DNA of 64,000 bases from Lysinimonas soli. GTDB taxonomy: Bacteria; Actinomycetota; Actinomycetes; Actinomycetales; Microbacteriaceae. The stretch covers positions 1,474,225-1,538,224 of the forward strand of contig NZ_JBHSMG010000001.1 in NCBI RefSeq assembly GCF_042655435.1, read 5' to 3'. The notes beneath the pieces were generated by a model that worked only from the letters and a program-made list of their open reading frames with translations, was not told the origin of the DNA and did not search any database. A program made the translations under genes and the position numbers. Each line of letters opens with the position of its first letter. The stretch's first letter is position 1. Shown one piece after another: positions 33,832 through 42,573 of the stretch.

Positions 33832-35469
33832 TCACGACCGGGCGACGATCGCCGCGACATCCGTTCCGCGCGGCAGTTCACCGTAGAGCTGGCCGCGCGC
33901 GGCACCGAGACGCGACGCGACGAAGGCGTGCGAGACGGCGGCCGGCGCCGTTCGCAGCAGCAGCGAGGCCTGCAGGCTGAGGGCGAGGTTCGCGACCAGG
34001 GAGCGGGCGGATGCCGCGGCCTCCGCTTCGCCCATCGCCGCGACCTCGGCGAGCCGGCGCCGGGTCGCGGCGAGGTGCGCGTCGAACTCCGGATGCTCCC
34101 CCACCGCGAGCGCGACCTCGGCGTCGAACGCCTCGACGCTCTGCGGCTCGCGCGCGAGCGCCCGCAGCACGTCGAGCGCGATGACGTTGCCCGAGCCCTC
34201 CCAGACCGCGAGCACCGGCTGCTCGCGGTAGCGCCGCGCGAGCGGGAACGCCTCGGTGTAGCCGTTGCCGCCGAGGCATTCGAGGGCCTCGTAGGCGTGG
34301 TTCGGGCCGCGCTTGCAGATCCAGTACTTCGCGACCGCGGTAGCCAGCCGGCGGAAGGCGAGCTCGGTATCGGAGGCGTCGGCGTCGTGCGCGCGGGCGA
34401 GCCGCAGCGCGGTGGCGGTGGCCGCCTCCGTCTCGAGGGCGAGATCGGCCACGACCGCGGTCATCGCCGGCTGGTCGATCAGCAGGGCGCCGAAGGCAGC
34501 GCGGTGGCGCACGTGCCAGAGCGCCTCCGCGGTCGCCTGACGCATGCCCGCGGCGGTGCCGTAGATGCAGTCGAGACGGGTGCGCGCGACCATCTCGATG
34601 ATCGTGCGCACGCCTCTGCCCTCCTCTCCGATCAGATGGCCGGCCGTGTCGTCGAGTTCGATCTCGCTCGAGGCGTTGGCGCGATTGCCGAGCTTGTCTT
34701 TGAGCCGCTCGATGCGGAAGGGGTTGCGCGCGTCGTCGCCACGACCCTCGAGCATCCGCGGCACGAGGAAGCAGCTGAGCCCGGCCGCGGTCTGCGCCAG
34801 CACGAGGAATCCGTCGCTCATCGGCGCGCTGCAGAACCACTTGTGGCCGGTCAGCCGGTAGCTGCCGTCGCCCTCACCGGATGCCACGGCACGCGTCGTG
34901 TTGGCCCGCACGTCGGATCCACCCTGCTTCTCGGTCATCGCCATGCCGAACAGCGCGCTCGACTTGCCGGGGTGCAGGGTCGGGTCGTACTCGCGGCTCA
35001 GCAGCCGCGGCATCCACTCGGCGGCGAGCGTCGAGTTCTGCGCCACGACCGGCACGGCGGCGTGCGTCATCGACACCGGACAGGCGTGACCGGGCTCGAT
35101 CTGCGCGAAGAGCATGAAGGTCGCGGCGCGGGCGACGTTGGCCCCGGGTCTCGGATCGGCCCAGGCGCTCGTGTGCGCCCCCTCGGCCACGGCGGCACGG
35201 ATGACGCGGTGATACGACTCGTCGTACTCGACCTCGTCGACCCGGTGGCCGTGCCGGTCGTGGCTGACGAGCCGCGGCTCGCGCACGTTGGCGCGCTCGG
35301 CGTCGTGCTGGAACTCCGCGGTGCCCACGTACCGCCCGACCCGCTCGAGCGCCGGCAGCGCCCAGGCCGCCTCGTAGCGCTCGACCCCCTCGCGCAGCGC
35401 GGTGTTGCTGCCGAACTCGTCGACGTCGACGCGCGGCGGAGCCTGGTTGAACACGTCGTGCGTGGCCAT
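33832..35469 (-). CDS. aidB: Acyl-CoA dehydrogenase-family protein, AidB-like
   Basis: 545 residues, the length of AidB and longer than ordinary acyl-CoA dehydrogenases. It carries GMAMTEKQGGSDVRANTTRA and FCSAPMSDGFLVLAQT in the FAD-binding middle domain, RLKDKLGNRANASSEIELD, and CLGGNGYTEAFPLARRYREQPVLAVWEGSGNV, with the Glu/Gly signature near the end. In E. coli AidB binds DNA and is part of the alkylation response; in other bacteria the role is less clear. Start ATG lies 6 bases from a TACCCT box. Confidence 0.88.
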   Translation of the reverse strand: MATHDVFNQAPPRVDVDEFGSNTALREGVERYEAAWALPALERVGRYVGTAEFQHDAERANVREPRLVSHDRHGHRVDEVEYDESYHRVIRAAVAEGAHTSAWADPRPGANVARAATFMLFAQIEPGHACPVSMTHAAVPVVAQNSTLAAEWMPRLLSREYDPTLHPGKSSALFGMAMTEKQGGSDVRANTTRAVASGEGDGSYRLTGHKWFCSAPMSDGFLVLAQTAAGLSCFLVPRMLEGRGDDARNPFRIERLKDKLGNRANASSEIELDDTAGHLIGEEGRGVRTIIEMVARTRLDCIYGTAAGMRQATAEALWHVRHRAAFGALLIDQPAMTAVVADLALETEAATATALRLARAHDADASDTELAFRRLATAVAKYWICKRGPNHAYEALECLGGNGYTEAFPLARRYREQPVLAVWEGSGNVIALDVLRALAREPQSVEAFDAEVALAVGEHPEFDAHLAATRRRLAEVAAMGEAEAAASARSLVANLALSLQASLLLRTAPAAVSHAFVASRLGAARGQLYGELPRGTDVAAIVARS

Positions 35470-35498
35470 CCTCCGAGGGTAGTTGTTAGCGTCGGGGC

Positions 35499-36287
35499 AT
35501 GACGATCGAGACCGGCTTCGCGAGCAGCGGCGAGCTCCGCATGTACTACGAACTGCACGGCGAGCCCGTACCCGGCACCCGTCCGCTGCTGCTCATCCAC
35601 GGCGGCGGCGCGACGATCCAGACCAACTGGGAGCACCTCATCCCGCTGGTCACGCCGAGTCGTCAGGTGATCGCCGTCGAGGAGCAGGGGCACGGCCGCA
35701 CCCAGCCGATCGACCGGGAACTCACCCCCGAGCTGAGCGCCGACGACGTGGCGGCGACGCTGACGCAGCTGGGCCTCGGCCCGGTCGACGTGCTGGGCTT
35801 CAGCTCGGGCGGCCGGGTGGCGCTGGCGCTGGCGGTGCGGCATCCGCAACTGGTGGGCCGCCTGATCGTGGCATCCGGCTTCGCCCGCCGTGACGACATG
35901 ATCGACGGGTTCTGGCAGATGCTCGGCGAGGCCACTCTGGCCGGCATGCCGCAGGTGTATCGGGATGCCGACCTCGCGCTCAACGACGGCGACCCCGCGC
36001 ACCTGCAGCGCCTCTTCGACATCGACAGCCGGCGGATGCTGACCTCGCCCGACCTCTCCGAGGAGGCCCTCGCGGCGATTTCGGCCCCGACCCTCGTCGT
36101 GATCGCCGACCGCGACGTGGTCACCGTGGAGGGGGCGCTGCGTCTGAGCCGCTCGATCCCCGACGCCCGGCTGATGGTCGTGCCCGGCAATCACGGCGAC
36201 TACCTCGGCGAGCGCGGCTCGTTCGGCGGCGACACCGCGGCGGTCAGGCGCACGGTTCCCTGGCTGCTCGCCTTCCTCGACGAGTAG
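35499..36287 (+). CDS. Alpha/beta-fold hydrolase
   Basis: 262 residues. The nucleophile elbow is GFSSGGR (G-x-S-x-G), preceded by LLLIHGGGAT as oxyanion region, with Asp in VVIADRDVVTVE and His in VPGNHGDYL. It is a general hydrolase with unknown substrate, divergent from the AidB-like gene. A TAGCGT box 6 bases before the ATG supports a leaderless transcript. Confidence 0.87.
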   Translation: MTIETGFASSGELRMYYELHGEPVPGTRPLLLIHGGGATIQTNWEHLIPLVTPSRQVIAVEEQGHGRTQPIDRELTPELSADDVAATLTQLGLGPVDVLGFSSGGRVALALAVRHPQLVGRLIVASGFARRDDMIDGFWQMLGEATLAGMPQVYRDADLALNDGDPAHLQRLFDIDSRRMLTSPDLSEEALAAISAPTLVVIADRDVVTVEGALRLSRSIPDARLMVVPGNHGDYLGERGSFGGDTAAVRRTVPWLLAFLDE

Positions 36288-36338
36288 GCGCTGTCCTGGC
36301 TCGCCCGAGTGGGCCAGGAGTCGAGTGGTTCAGGAGTC

Positions 36339-36368
36339 TTGACTTAATACGCAACCATATGGTTGCCT
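36339..36368 (+). promoter_or_regulatory. Promoter and palindromic operator of the ArsR-AHSA1 gene
   Basis: TTGACT at 36339-36344, an 18-base spacer and TTGCCT at 36363-36368, 7 bases before the ATG. The spacer and -10 edge contain a perfect 16-bp palindrome, GCAACCATATGGTTGC (36351-36366). A dimeric ArsR-type repressor bound there would block the polymerase, so the gene is probably autoregulated. Confidence 0.65.
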
Positions 36369-36375
36369 AATCTCG

Positions 36376-37188
36376 ATGGCAACGGATGAGGCGTTCAAGG
36401 CCCTGGCAGACGCGAGCCGGCGGGAGCTGCTCGACCGGCTCAACGCGCGCAACGGTCAGACCCTGGCCGAGCTGTGCGAGGGGCTGGACATGAGCCGCCA
36501 GGCGGTCAGCAAGCACCTGGCGGTGCTCGAGACGGCCGGGCTGGTGACGACCCTTCGGCGCGGTCGCGAGAAGCTGCACTACCTCGATGCCGCACCCATC
36601 AACGCCATCGCCGACCGATGGATCAGCAGGTACGACCGACCGCGCGCACAGGCGCTCGCCGATCTCAAGACAGCATTGGAGCACCCCATGACCGAACCGA
36701 CCTTCGTCTACACGAGCTACATCACGGCCCCGCCCGAGAAGGTGTGGCAGGCGATCACCGACCCCGCCTTCACCCGGCGCTACTGGAATCTCACCTTCGA
36801 CACCGACTGGACGCCCGGCTCGCACATGATCTGGGACAACGACGGCGTCATCATCGACGACCCCGAGCAGAAGGTGCTCGAGTACGAGCCGTACACCCGC
36901 CTGTCGTACACCTGGCACCAGTTCACGCCCGAACTCGTCGAGGCGATCGGGATGGATGCCGACAAGGGCGGCCGCATGCGCACCGAACCGCGCTCGCACG
37001 CCACCTTCACCCTCGAGCCGACCGCCGACGGAACCAAGCTCACCGTGCTGCACGAGGGCTTCCCCGAGGGCAGCGAGGTCATCCACAGCATCAGCGGCGG
37101 CTGGCCGATCGTCATCTCGCGGCTCAAGACCATGCTCGAGACCGGCGACGTGACGGCGGTGTCGTTCCGCGCCCGGGCGCGGGTCTGA
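36376..37188 (+). CDS. ArsR-type regulator fused to an AHSA1/SRPBCC domain
   Basis: 270 residues with two domains. Residues 1-95 form an ArsR winged helix (DEAFKALADASRRELLDRL, LAELCEGLDMSRQAVSKHLAVLETAGLV). From about residue 105 an AHSA1-like SRPBCC ligand pocket follows (TEPTFVYTSYITAPPEKVWQAITDPAFTRRYW). No metal-binding Cys cluster is seen, so the fused pocket, not metal, is the probable signal sensor. More often these two domains are separate adjacent genes; here they are one. A palindromic operator sits in its own promoter. Confidence 0.87.
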   Translation: MATDEAFKALADASRRELLDRLNARNGQTLAELCEGLDMSRQAVSKHLAVLETAGLVTTLRRGREKLHYLDAAPINAIADRWISRYDRPRAQALADLKTALEHPMTEPTFVYTSYITAPPEKVWQAITDPAFTRRYWNLTFDTDWTPGSHMIWDNDGVIIDDPEQKVLEYEPYTRLSYTWHQFTPELVEAIGMDADKGGRMRTEPRSHATFTLEPTADGTKLTVLHEGFPEGSEVIHSISGGWPIVISRLKTMLETGDVTAVSFRARARV

Positions 37189-37200
37189 CGACCCGGCGGG

Positions 37201-37761
37201 TTACGCCTTCGACACCGTCGCCGAGACCGGCGTCGGGTTGGCGAACAGGTCGAGCACGGGGCAGTGCGCGTCGACGACGGCGCGCAGCTCCTCGTAGCGC
37301 TCCGCGGTCTCGGGTCCGCTGATGCGGATGTCGAGGCGCACGTCGGTGAAGCCGGCGCGCACGGTCTCGTCGATGCCGAACAGGCGCTGCGCGTCGAGGT
37401 CGCCCTCGGCGTTGATCGTGATGTCATCGACCTGGATGCCGAGCGCGTTCGCGTACAGACGGTAGACGACGATCTGGCACGAGATGAGCGCTCCGAGCGC
37501 GACCTCGACCGGGCTCGCGGCGATGTCATCGCCGGCCAGGGCTCCGGGCTCGTCGACGAAGAAGCGGTGCTTGCCGGCACGGATCTCGGATGCCACGGCA
37601 CCCTGCCCCTCGCCCGAGACCTTGTAGGTGAGGCGGGCGTTCTTCACATCGGCGGCGATGCGGGTGTTCCACGCGGTGCCGGCCTCGAGCAGACGCGCGG
37701 CGCGTTCCTCGGCGGTGACGGGCGGGACGGTGGGAGCGGCGACGGTGTCGAGAAAAGTCAT
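37201..37761 (-). CDS. OsmC-family protein
   Basis: 186 residues. The two catalytic Cys of OsmC/Ohr-like peroxidases are visible, in ALISCQIVVYRLY and VDAHCPVLDLF, with the Arg-containing N-terminal part RFFVDEPGALAGDDIAASPVEVALG. It probably reduces organic hydroperoxides. A TACCGT box lies 7 bases before the ATG. It lies convergent with the ArsR-AHSA1 gene, 12 bases apart. Confidence 0.87.
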   Translation of the reverse strand: MTFLDTVAAPTVPPVTAEERAARLLEAGTAWNTRIAADVKNARLTYKVSGEGQGAVASEIRAGKHRFFVDEPGALAGDDIAASPVEVALGALISCQIVVYRLYANALGIQVDDITINAEGDLDAQRLFGIDETVRAGFTDVRLDIRISGPETAERYEELRAVVDAHCPVLDLFANPTPVSATVSKA

Positions 37762-37849
37762 GCCCCTGACGGTATTTGCCGATGCAACCGGGTGTCGAAC
37801 CGAGGCGTCACGGGGCGAGATATGGCGTCATAGAACGCAACATCGCCGT

Positions 37850-38533
37850 TCAGTCCCGCGGCACGACCAGACCCGACTCATAGGCGGCGACGACCGCCTG
37901 GGCGCGATCGCGCACGCCGAGCTTGCCGAAGATTCGGCTGACGTGGCTCTTCACGGTCTGCTCGGCGACGACGAGCTCGTCGGCGATCTCGCGATTCGAG
38001 AGGCCGCGTGCGACGAGGGCGAGCACGTCCCGCTCGCGTGGGGTGAGAGCCTCGAGCGAGAAGGATTCCGCTCGCGGCATGGTCGCGCGCACGAAGTGCT
38101 CGATGACCCGTCTCGTCACCTGCGGGTCGAGCAGTGCGTCGCCGCGCGCCACCACCCGCACGGCGTCGGCGAGGTCGGCGGGCAGCGCGTCCTTGAGCAG
38201 GAAGCCGCTGGCGCCGGCGCGGATCGCCTCGTAGACGTACTCGTCGATGTCGAAGGTCGTCAGCATCAGGATGCGCGGTCGCGCTCCGACGTCGGCCGCC
38301 TGCGGCTCACGCGGCTCGGCGAGCAGGCGCCGGGTCGCCTCGATGCCGTCGAGCCGCGGCATCCGGACGTCCATCAGCACCACGTCGGGCCGCACCGCGC
38401 GCGCGAGTTCGACCGCCTGCTGGCCGTCGGCGGCCTCGCCCACGACCTCGATGTCGTCGGTCGCGTTGAGCAGCGCGACGAAGCCGGCCCGCACCATGGC
38501 CTGGTCGTCGGCGACGATCACCCGGATGCTCAT
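37850..38533 (-). CDS. NarL/LuxR-type response regulator
   Basis: 227 residues. The receiver domain begins IRVIVADDQAMVRAGF and has the phosphoryl acceptor Asp in PDVVLMDVRMP and Lys in SGFLLKDA. The LuxR-type DNA-binding domain is LTPRERDVLALVARGLSNREIADELVVAEQTVKSHVSRIFGKLGVRDRAQAV. Its start overlaps the histidine-kinase stop by 4 bases, so the two are translated together. The fatty-acid desaturase next to them suggests a DesK/DesR-like membrane-fluidity circuit, an inference from position. Confidence 0.92.
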   Translation of the reverse strand: MSIRVIVADDQAMVRAGFVALLNATDDIEVVGEAADGQQAVELARAVRPDVVLMDVRMPRLDGIEATRRLLAEPREPQAADVGARPRILMLTTFDIDEYVYEAIRAGASGFLLKDALPADLADAVRVVARGDALLDPQVTRRVIEHFVRATMPRAESFSLEALTPRERDVLALVARGLSNREIADELVVAEQTVKSHVSRIFGKLGVRDRAQAVVAAYESGLVVPRD

Positions 38534-39744
38534 GCGTCCTCCAGCGGCACCTGCGGCGGGTGCAGGGGCAACATCGCGCGCACCTCGTAGCCGCCGTCGG
38601 CGGTCGGGCCGAAGGCGAGGGTGCCCCCGACGCTCGCCGCGCGCTCGCGCATGCCGAGCAGCCCGCTGCCCGCGGAGGCGTCGACGACGCCGTTCGTCGC
38701 CCGGTCGGCGTCGGGCGCTCCATTGCGCACGAGCACGTCGAGCTCGTCGTTGCGGTGCACCCGCACCTCGACCGGCGCGCCGTGGGCGTGCCGGATCACG
38801 TTGCTCAGCGCCTCCTGCACGATGCGATAGGCGCTCAGACCGACCGCCTCGTCCACTCCCTCGTCGCGCAGGTCCTCGGTGCCGATCAGGGTGACCGCCA
38901 GCCCCGAACGCTGCGACTGGGTCACCAGCTCGGCGATGCCCGAGAGGCGCGGCAGGGGGGTGCGAGCCCCGGGAGCGTCGGGATCGCGCAGCACGCCCAG
39001 CAGCGACCGCATCTCGGTCAGCGCGCTGCGGCTGAGGGTGGCGATCTCGTCGAACTCCTGACGCAACCCGGCGTCGACCCCCGGATGCCGGAACGGCGCG
39101 CTCGTCGCCTGCACCGCGATGATCGACATGCTGTGCGCGATCACGTCGTGCAACTCGCGCGCGATGCGGGTCTTCTCCTCCGCCAGCAACCGACGGGCCC
39201 GCTCCTCCTCGGTCAGGCGCCGCTCGCGCGCCAGTTGCCGCCGCACCGCCTGCCACTCCCGCGCCGCGATCCCGGCCGCCAGCGCGGTGAGGCCGATCGA
39301 GGCGAAGACCACCAGATCCGTGGCGACCGCCTGCTGATCGCGGCTCCGGTCGACGATCGGGGCCAGCACCCCGGAGAGGAGCACGACGACGACGAGGGTG
39401 CCGCCGCCGAGCGGCCAGCGCGCACGATAGCCGAGCACGGCGAGCACGAACGCCTGGGTGATCATCGTCGTGACCGCCCACGGCCACGGCCCGCCGCCGG
39501 CGTGCGCCGACGCCATGACGAGCAGAGCACCCACGACCGAGAGGGGCGCCGCCACCCAGGGACGGATCAGCGCGAGCGGCAGGGCCGATACCTGGGCGAG
39601 CACCCCGACGAACAGGACGAGCAGGGTTCCGCCGTAGAGGGTCGCCCCCAGGGTCATCGAGACCACCAGCAGCACGATCGCCGCGGACCCGGCTGCGATG
39701 CGCAGCCAGGCCTCGCGGCGACGGGGAAGCCTCGTGGCGACCAT
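38530..39744 (-). CDS. Two-component sensor histidine kinase (HisKA_3 type)
   Basis: 404 residues. Several membrane helices fill the first 170 residues with almost no outside loop, so it likely senses the membrane itself. The HisKA_3 motif RIARELHDVIAHSMSIIAVQATSAP holds the phosphorylated His, and the ATP-binding part ends in SGLLGMRERAASVGGTLAFGPTADGG. Kinase, regulator and desaturase are all on the minus strand, with the desaturase upstream. TACCAT box 7 bases before the ATG. Confidence 0.9.
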   Translation of the reverse strand: MVATRLPRRREAWLRIAAGSAAIVLLVVSMTLGATLYGGTLLVLFVGVLAQVSALPLALIRPWVAAPLSVVGALLVMASAHAGGGPWPWAVTTMITQAFVLAVLGYRARWPLGGGTLVVVVLLSGVLAPIVDRSRDQQAVATDLVVFASIGLTALAAGIAAREWQAVRRQLARERRLTEEERARRLLAEEKTRIARELHDVIAHSMSIIAVQATSAPFRHPGVDAGLRQEFDEIATLSRSALTEMRSLLGVLRDPDAPGARTPLPRLSGIAELVTQSQRSGLAVTLIGTEDLRDEGVDEAVGLSAYRIVQEALSNVIRHAHGAPVEVRVHRNDELDVLVRNGAPDADRATNGVVDASAGSGLLGMRERAASVGGTLAFGPTADGGYEVRAMLPLHPPQVPLEDA

Positions 39745-39768
39745 GCTCGAAATGGTACGCGCGGGCTT

Positions 39769-40902
39769 CTAGCGGAACTGCACCGCCAGGGGGCAGTCGA
39801 AGGGATCGGCGTACTTCAGGCCGACCTTCTGCAGGTAGCGCAGCACGATCCGATACGAGTCGACCAGGGTGGTCTCGGTGTAGCGGACCCCGCGTTCTTC
39901 GCAGAACGCCTTCACGACGGGCCGGGCCCGGCTCAGGTTGACGCTCGGCATGCTCGGAAAGAGGTGGTGCTCGATCTGGAAGTTCAGCCCGCCCATGCCG
40001 GTCCAGACCAGGGGTCCGCCGCTGATGTTGCGCGAGGTGAGGGTCTGCCTGCGCAGGAAGTCGATCGACATGTCCTTCGGGATGATCGCCATCCCCTTGT
40101 GGTTGGGCGCGAAGCTGCCGCCCATGTAGACGCCGAAGAGCGCGAGCTGGACGCCCATGAATGCCAGACCCATGAGCGGGCCCGCGGCGAGCATCACCAG
40201 CAGGGGGAATCCGACCAGGCGGATGACGAGCAGGGTCGCCTCGACCCAGCGGGCCTTCAGCGCCTCCCCGCCGCCGACGGCCTTGACCGCGTTGATGTGC
40301 AGGTCGATCCCGGCGAGGGTGAGGATGGGGAGGAAGAACCAGTGCTGCTTCGCCATCAGAGCGGCCTTCCAGCCGTGGCGGGCCGCCGCATCCTCGGGGG
40401 TGAAGACGAGGGCGCCGGCCTTGATGTCGCCGTCCTTGTCGACCTTGTTCGGGTTGGCGTGGTGCCGGGAGTGCTTGTTCATCCACCAGCCGTAGCTCAA
40501 ACCGACCAGCAGGTTGCCGGTGATGCGCGAGAACCACTCGTTGCGGGTACCCGAGACGAAGATCTGCTTGTGGGCGCCGTCATGGGCCAGGAAGGCGGTC
40601 TGGGTGAAGAGGACCGCGAAGTAGGCGGCGACCAGCAGCTGCCACGGCGACGAGCCGAGCGAGAAGAGGGCCACGAAGCCAGCCGCGTATCCGGCGAGCA
40701 GGATCAGAGAGCGCGCCACGTACCAGCCGGGGCGGCGGTCCATGAGACCCATCCCCTTGATCTTGCTGACGAGTTCGCCGTAGTCGCTGGCGTTGCGCTG
40801 CTGCGCGTCGCCGGCGGGCACGCGGCGCGGACGCGTCGTGCGCACGCCGCTCGAGCCCGAACCGTTCGGATTCGCGCGTTCCAGAGTTCCGTTGGTGACC
40901 AT
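39769..40902 (-). CDS. Membrane fatty-acid (acyl-lipid or acyl-CoA) desaturase
   Basis: 377 residues with four or more membrane helices. All three His boxes of di-iron desaturases are intact: HDGAHKQ, HSRHHANPN and QIEHHLFP. It introduces a double bond into membrane fatty acids and so keeps membranes fluid, especially in the cold. It stands upstream of the histidine kinase and response regulator on the same strand; a DesK/DesR type of control would make sense. TACCGT lies 6 bases before the ATG, a leaderless start. Confidence 0.92.
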   Translation of the reverse strand: MVTNGTLERANPNGSGSSGVRTTRPRRVPAGDAQQRNASDYGELVSKIKGMGLMDRRPGWYVARSLILLAGYAAGFVALFSLGSSPWQLLVAAYFAVLFTQTAFLAHDGAHKQIFVSGTRNEWFSRITGNLLVGLSYGWWMNKHSRHHANPNKVDKDGDIKAGALVFTPEDAAARHGWKAALMAKQHWFFLPILTLAGIDLHINAVKAVGGGEALKARWVEATLLVIRLVGFPLLVMLAAGPLMGLAFMGVQLALFGVYMGGSFAPNHKGMAIIPKDMSIDFLRRQTLTSRNISGGPLVWTGMGGLNFQIEHHLFPSMPSVNLSRARPVVKAFCEERGVRYTETTLVDSYRIVLRYLQKVGLKYADPFDCPLAVQFR

Positions 40903-41015
40903 ATTCGAACGGTACGGATCACGGCCTCCCGGCGCGTCCCGCCGTGGAGCGCACTTCGCCCCCTACTGCGGTACGGGGTCGGGGCGTGCCGGCGTAGCCG
41001 GGGTAGCGTCGAGGC

Positions 41016-41501
41016 ATGATCCCCGAGACCGATCTCTTCGCCACCGCGTTCTTCCTCGCCGACCACGCGAGCGTCGAGAACGGCAAGGTGTACGTCAACG
41101 GCGGTTTCTTCAACCAGATGCAGTTCGCGACCTTCCCGGCGGCGGCGAACTTCTCGGTGGTCGGGGTGATCAACGTGCCGTGGTCGGCGCAGAACCAGCT
41201 GCACAAGTTTCAGGTGCTGTTCACGGATGCCGATGGTCACCAGCTGCCCGGAGAGTTCAGCGGCGAGTTCCAGATCACCCCCAACCCCGACGCCGGAGTC
41301 GGCGACCCCTTCCTCATGCCCATCGCGGCCGCCGCGAACGCCTTCGTGCTCGCCAAGCCCGGCCACTACTCGGCCGTGCTCATGATCGACGGCGAGGAGC
41401 TGTCGCGCTGGGGGTTCCGGGTCAACGCCACCGCGGCGCCGGGCGAGGTGCCCGGAGTGCCGGGCGGCGGCAGCGGGCCGGCCGACATCCCCTGGCTCTG
41501 A
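41016..41501 (+). CDS. Conserved protein (DUF6941-like)
   Basis: 161 residues, soluble, beta-rich: LFATAFFLADHASVENGKVYVNGGFFNQ at the start, ANFSVVGVINVPW, and a Gly/Pro-rich tail. It resembles small actinobacterial proteins labelled DUF6941, a name I give with limited certainty. Function unknown. TAGCGT 6 bases before the ATG marks the leaderless start. It is divergent from the desaturase. Confidence 0.65.
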   Translation: MIPETDLFATAFFLADHASVENGKVYVNGGFFNQMQFATFPAAANFSVVGVINVPWSAQNQLHKFQVLFTDADGHQLPGEFSGEFQITPNPDAGVGDPFLMPIAAAANAFVLAKPGHYSAVLMIDGEELSRWGFRVNATAAPGEVPGVPGGGSGPADIPWL

Positions 41502-41513
41502 GCGGGCTCGCGC

Positions 41514-42554
41514 TCAGCCGACCCGGCTCGACGGCTCCCACAGGTTGATGCCACGCTCGGTCGCGTGCACGTCGATCGCGTCGAGCTCCTCCTGGCTGAA
41601 GTCGAGCCTCTGCACCGCGGCCAGGTTGGCCTCCAGCTGCCCCACCGACGACGCCCCCACGAGCGCCGAGGTCACGCCCGCCGAGGCGCCGCGGTCGCGC
41701 AGCGTCCACGAGATCGCCAGCTGCGCAAGACTCTGCCCGCGCGACTGCGCGATCTCGGTGAGGGCGCGGATGGCGGCGAGCGTCCCGTCGTTGACCATCC
41801 GCCGCGACATCGAGCCCTCGCGAGCGGCACGCGCGTCGGCCGGGATGCCGTGCAGATACCGGTCGGTGAGCAGCCCCTGCGCGAGCGGCGAGAAGGCGAT
41901 GCAGCCCACGCCCAACTCGTCGAGGGTGTCGAGCAGACCGCCCTCGATCCAGCGGTTGAACATCGAGTACGACGGCTGGTGGATCAGCAGCGGCGTGCCC
42001 AGCTCGGCCAGGATCTCGGCCGCCCGCCGGGTGCGCTCCGGCGAGTACGACGAGATGCCGGCGTAGAGCGCCTTGCCCGAGGTCACCGCCGTGTGCAGCG
42101 CGCCCATCGTCTCTTCGAGGGGCGTGTCGGGGTCGGCCCGGTGCGAGTAGAAGATGTCGACGTAGTCGAGTCCCATCCGCTGCAGCGACTGGTCGAGGCT
42201 GGCCAGCAGGTACTTGCGCGAGCCGTGATCGCCGTAGGGTCCCGGCCACATGTCGTAGCCGGCCTTGGTCGAGATGACCAGTTCGTCGCGGTACGGACGG
42301 AAGTCGCGGCGCAGGTGGTCGCCGAAGTTCGACTCCGCCGACCCGTACGGGGGCCCGTAGTTGTTGGCGAGGTCGAAGTGCGTCACGCCGAGGTCGAAGG
42401 CCCGCCGCAGGATCTGCTGCTGGCGCTCCATCGGAACGTCGTGGCCGAAGTTCTGCCACAGCCCCAGCGACACCGCCGGCAGCTGCAGGCCGCTGCGCCC
42501 CACCCGCCGGTACGGCATCGAGCCGTAGCGGGCGTCGTCCGCGTCGTATCCCAT
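41514..42554 (-). CDS. Aldo/keto reductase, L-glyceraldehyde-3-phosphate reductase-like
   Basis: 346 residues. The start YGSMPYRRVGRSGLQLPAVSLGLWQNFG and the motifs FDLANNYGPP (catalytic Asp/Tyr), ISTKAGYDMWPGPYGDHGSRKYLLASLDQSLQRMGLDYVDIFYSHR match the YghZ/Gpr subfamily (KCNAB-like), which reduces L-glyceraldehyde 3-phosphate and toxic aldehydes. It follows a second aldo/keto reductase gene by 19 bases and is likely in the same operon. Confidence 0.88.
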   Translation of the reverse strand: MGYDADDARYGSMPYRRVGRSGLQLPAVSLGLWQNFGHDVPMERQQQILRRAFDLGVTHFDLANNYGPPYGSAESNFGDHLRRDFRPYRDELVISTKAGYDMWPGPYGDHGSRKYLLASLDQSLQRMGLDYVDIFYSHRADPDTPLEETMGALHTAVTSGKALYAGISSYSPERTRRAAEILAELGTPLLIHQPSYSMFNRWIEGGLLDTLDELGVGCIAFSPLAQGLLTDRYLHGIPADARAAREGSMSRRMVNDGTLAAIRALTEIAQSRGQSLAQLAISWTLRDRGASAGVTSALVGASSVGQLEANLAAVQRLDFSQEELDAIDVHATERGINLWEPSSRVG

Positions 42555-42573
42555 GTCCGTCCCTGTCCCCGCC

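Noticed and set aside
38560..41019. 819-residue open frame on the plus strand
   Set aside because: Antisense of the histidine kinase and desaturase, which carry all their motifs.
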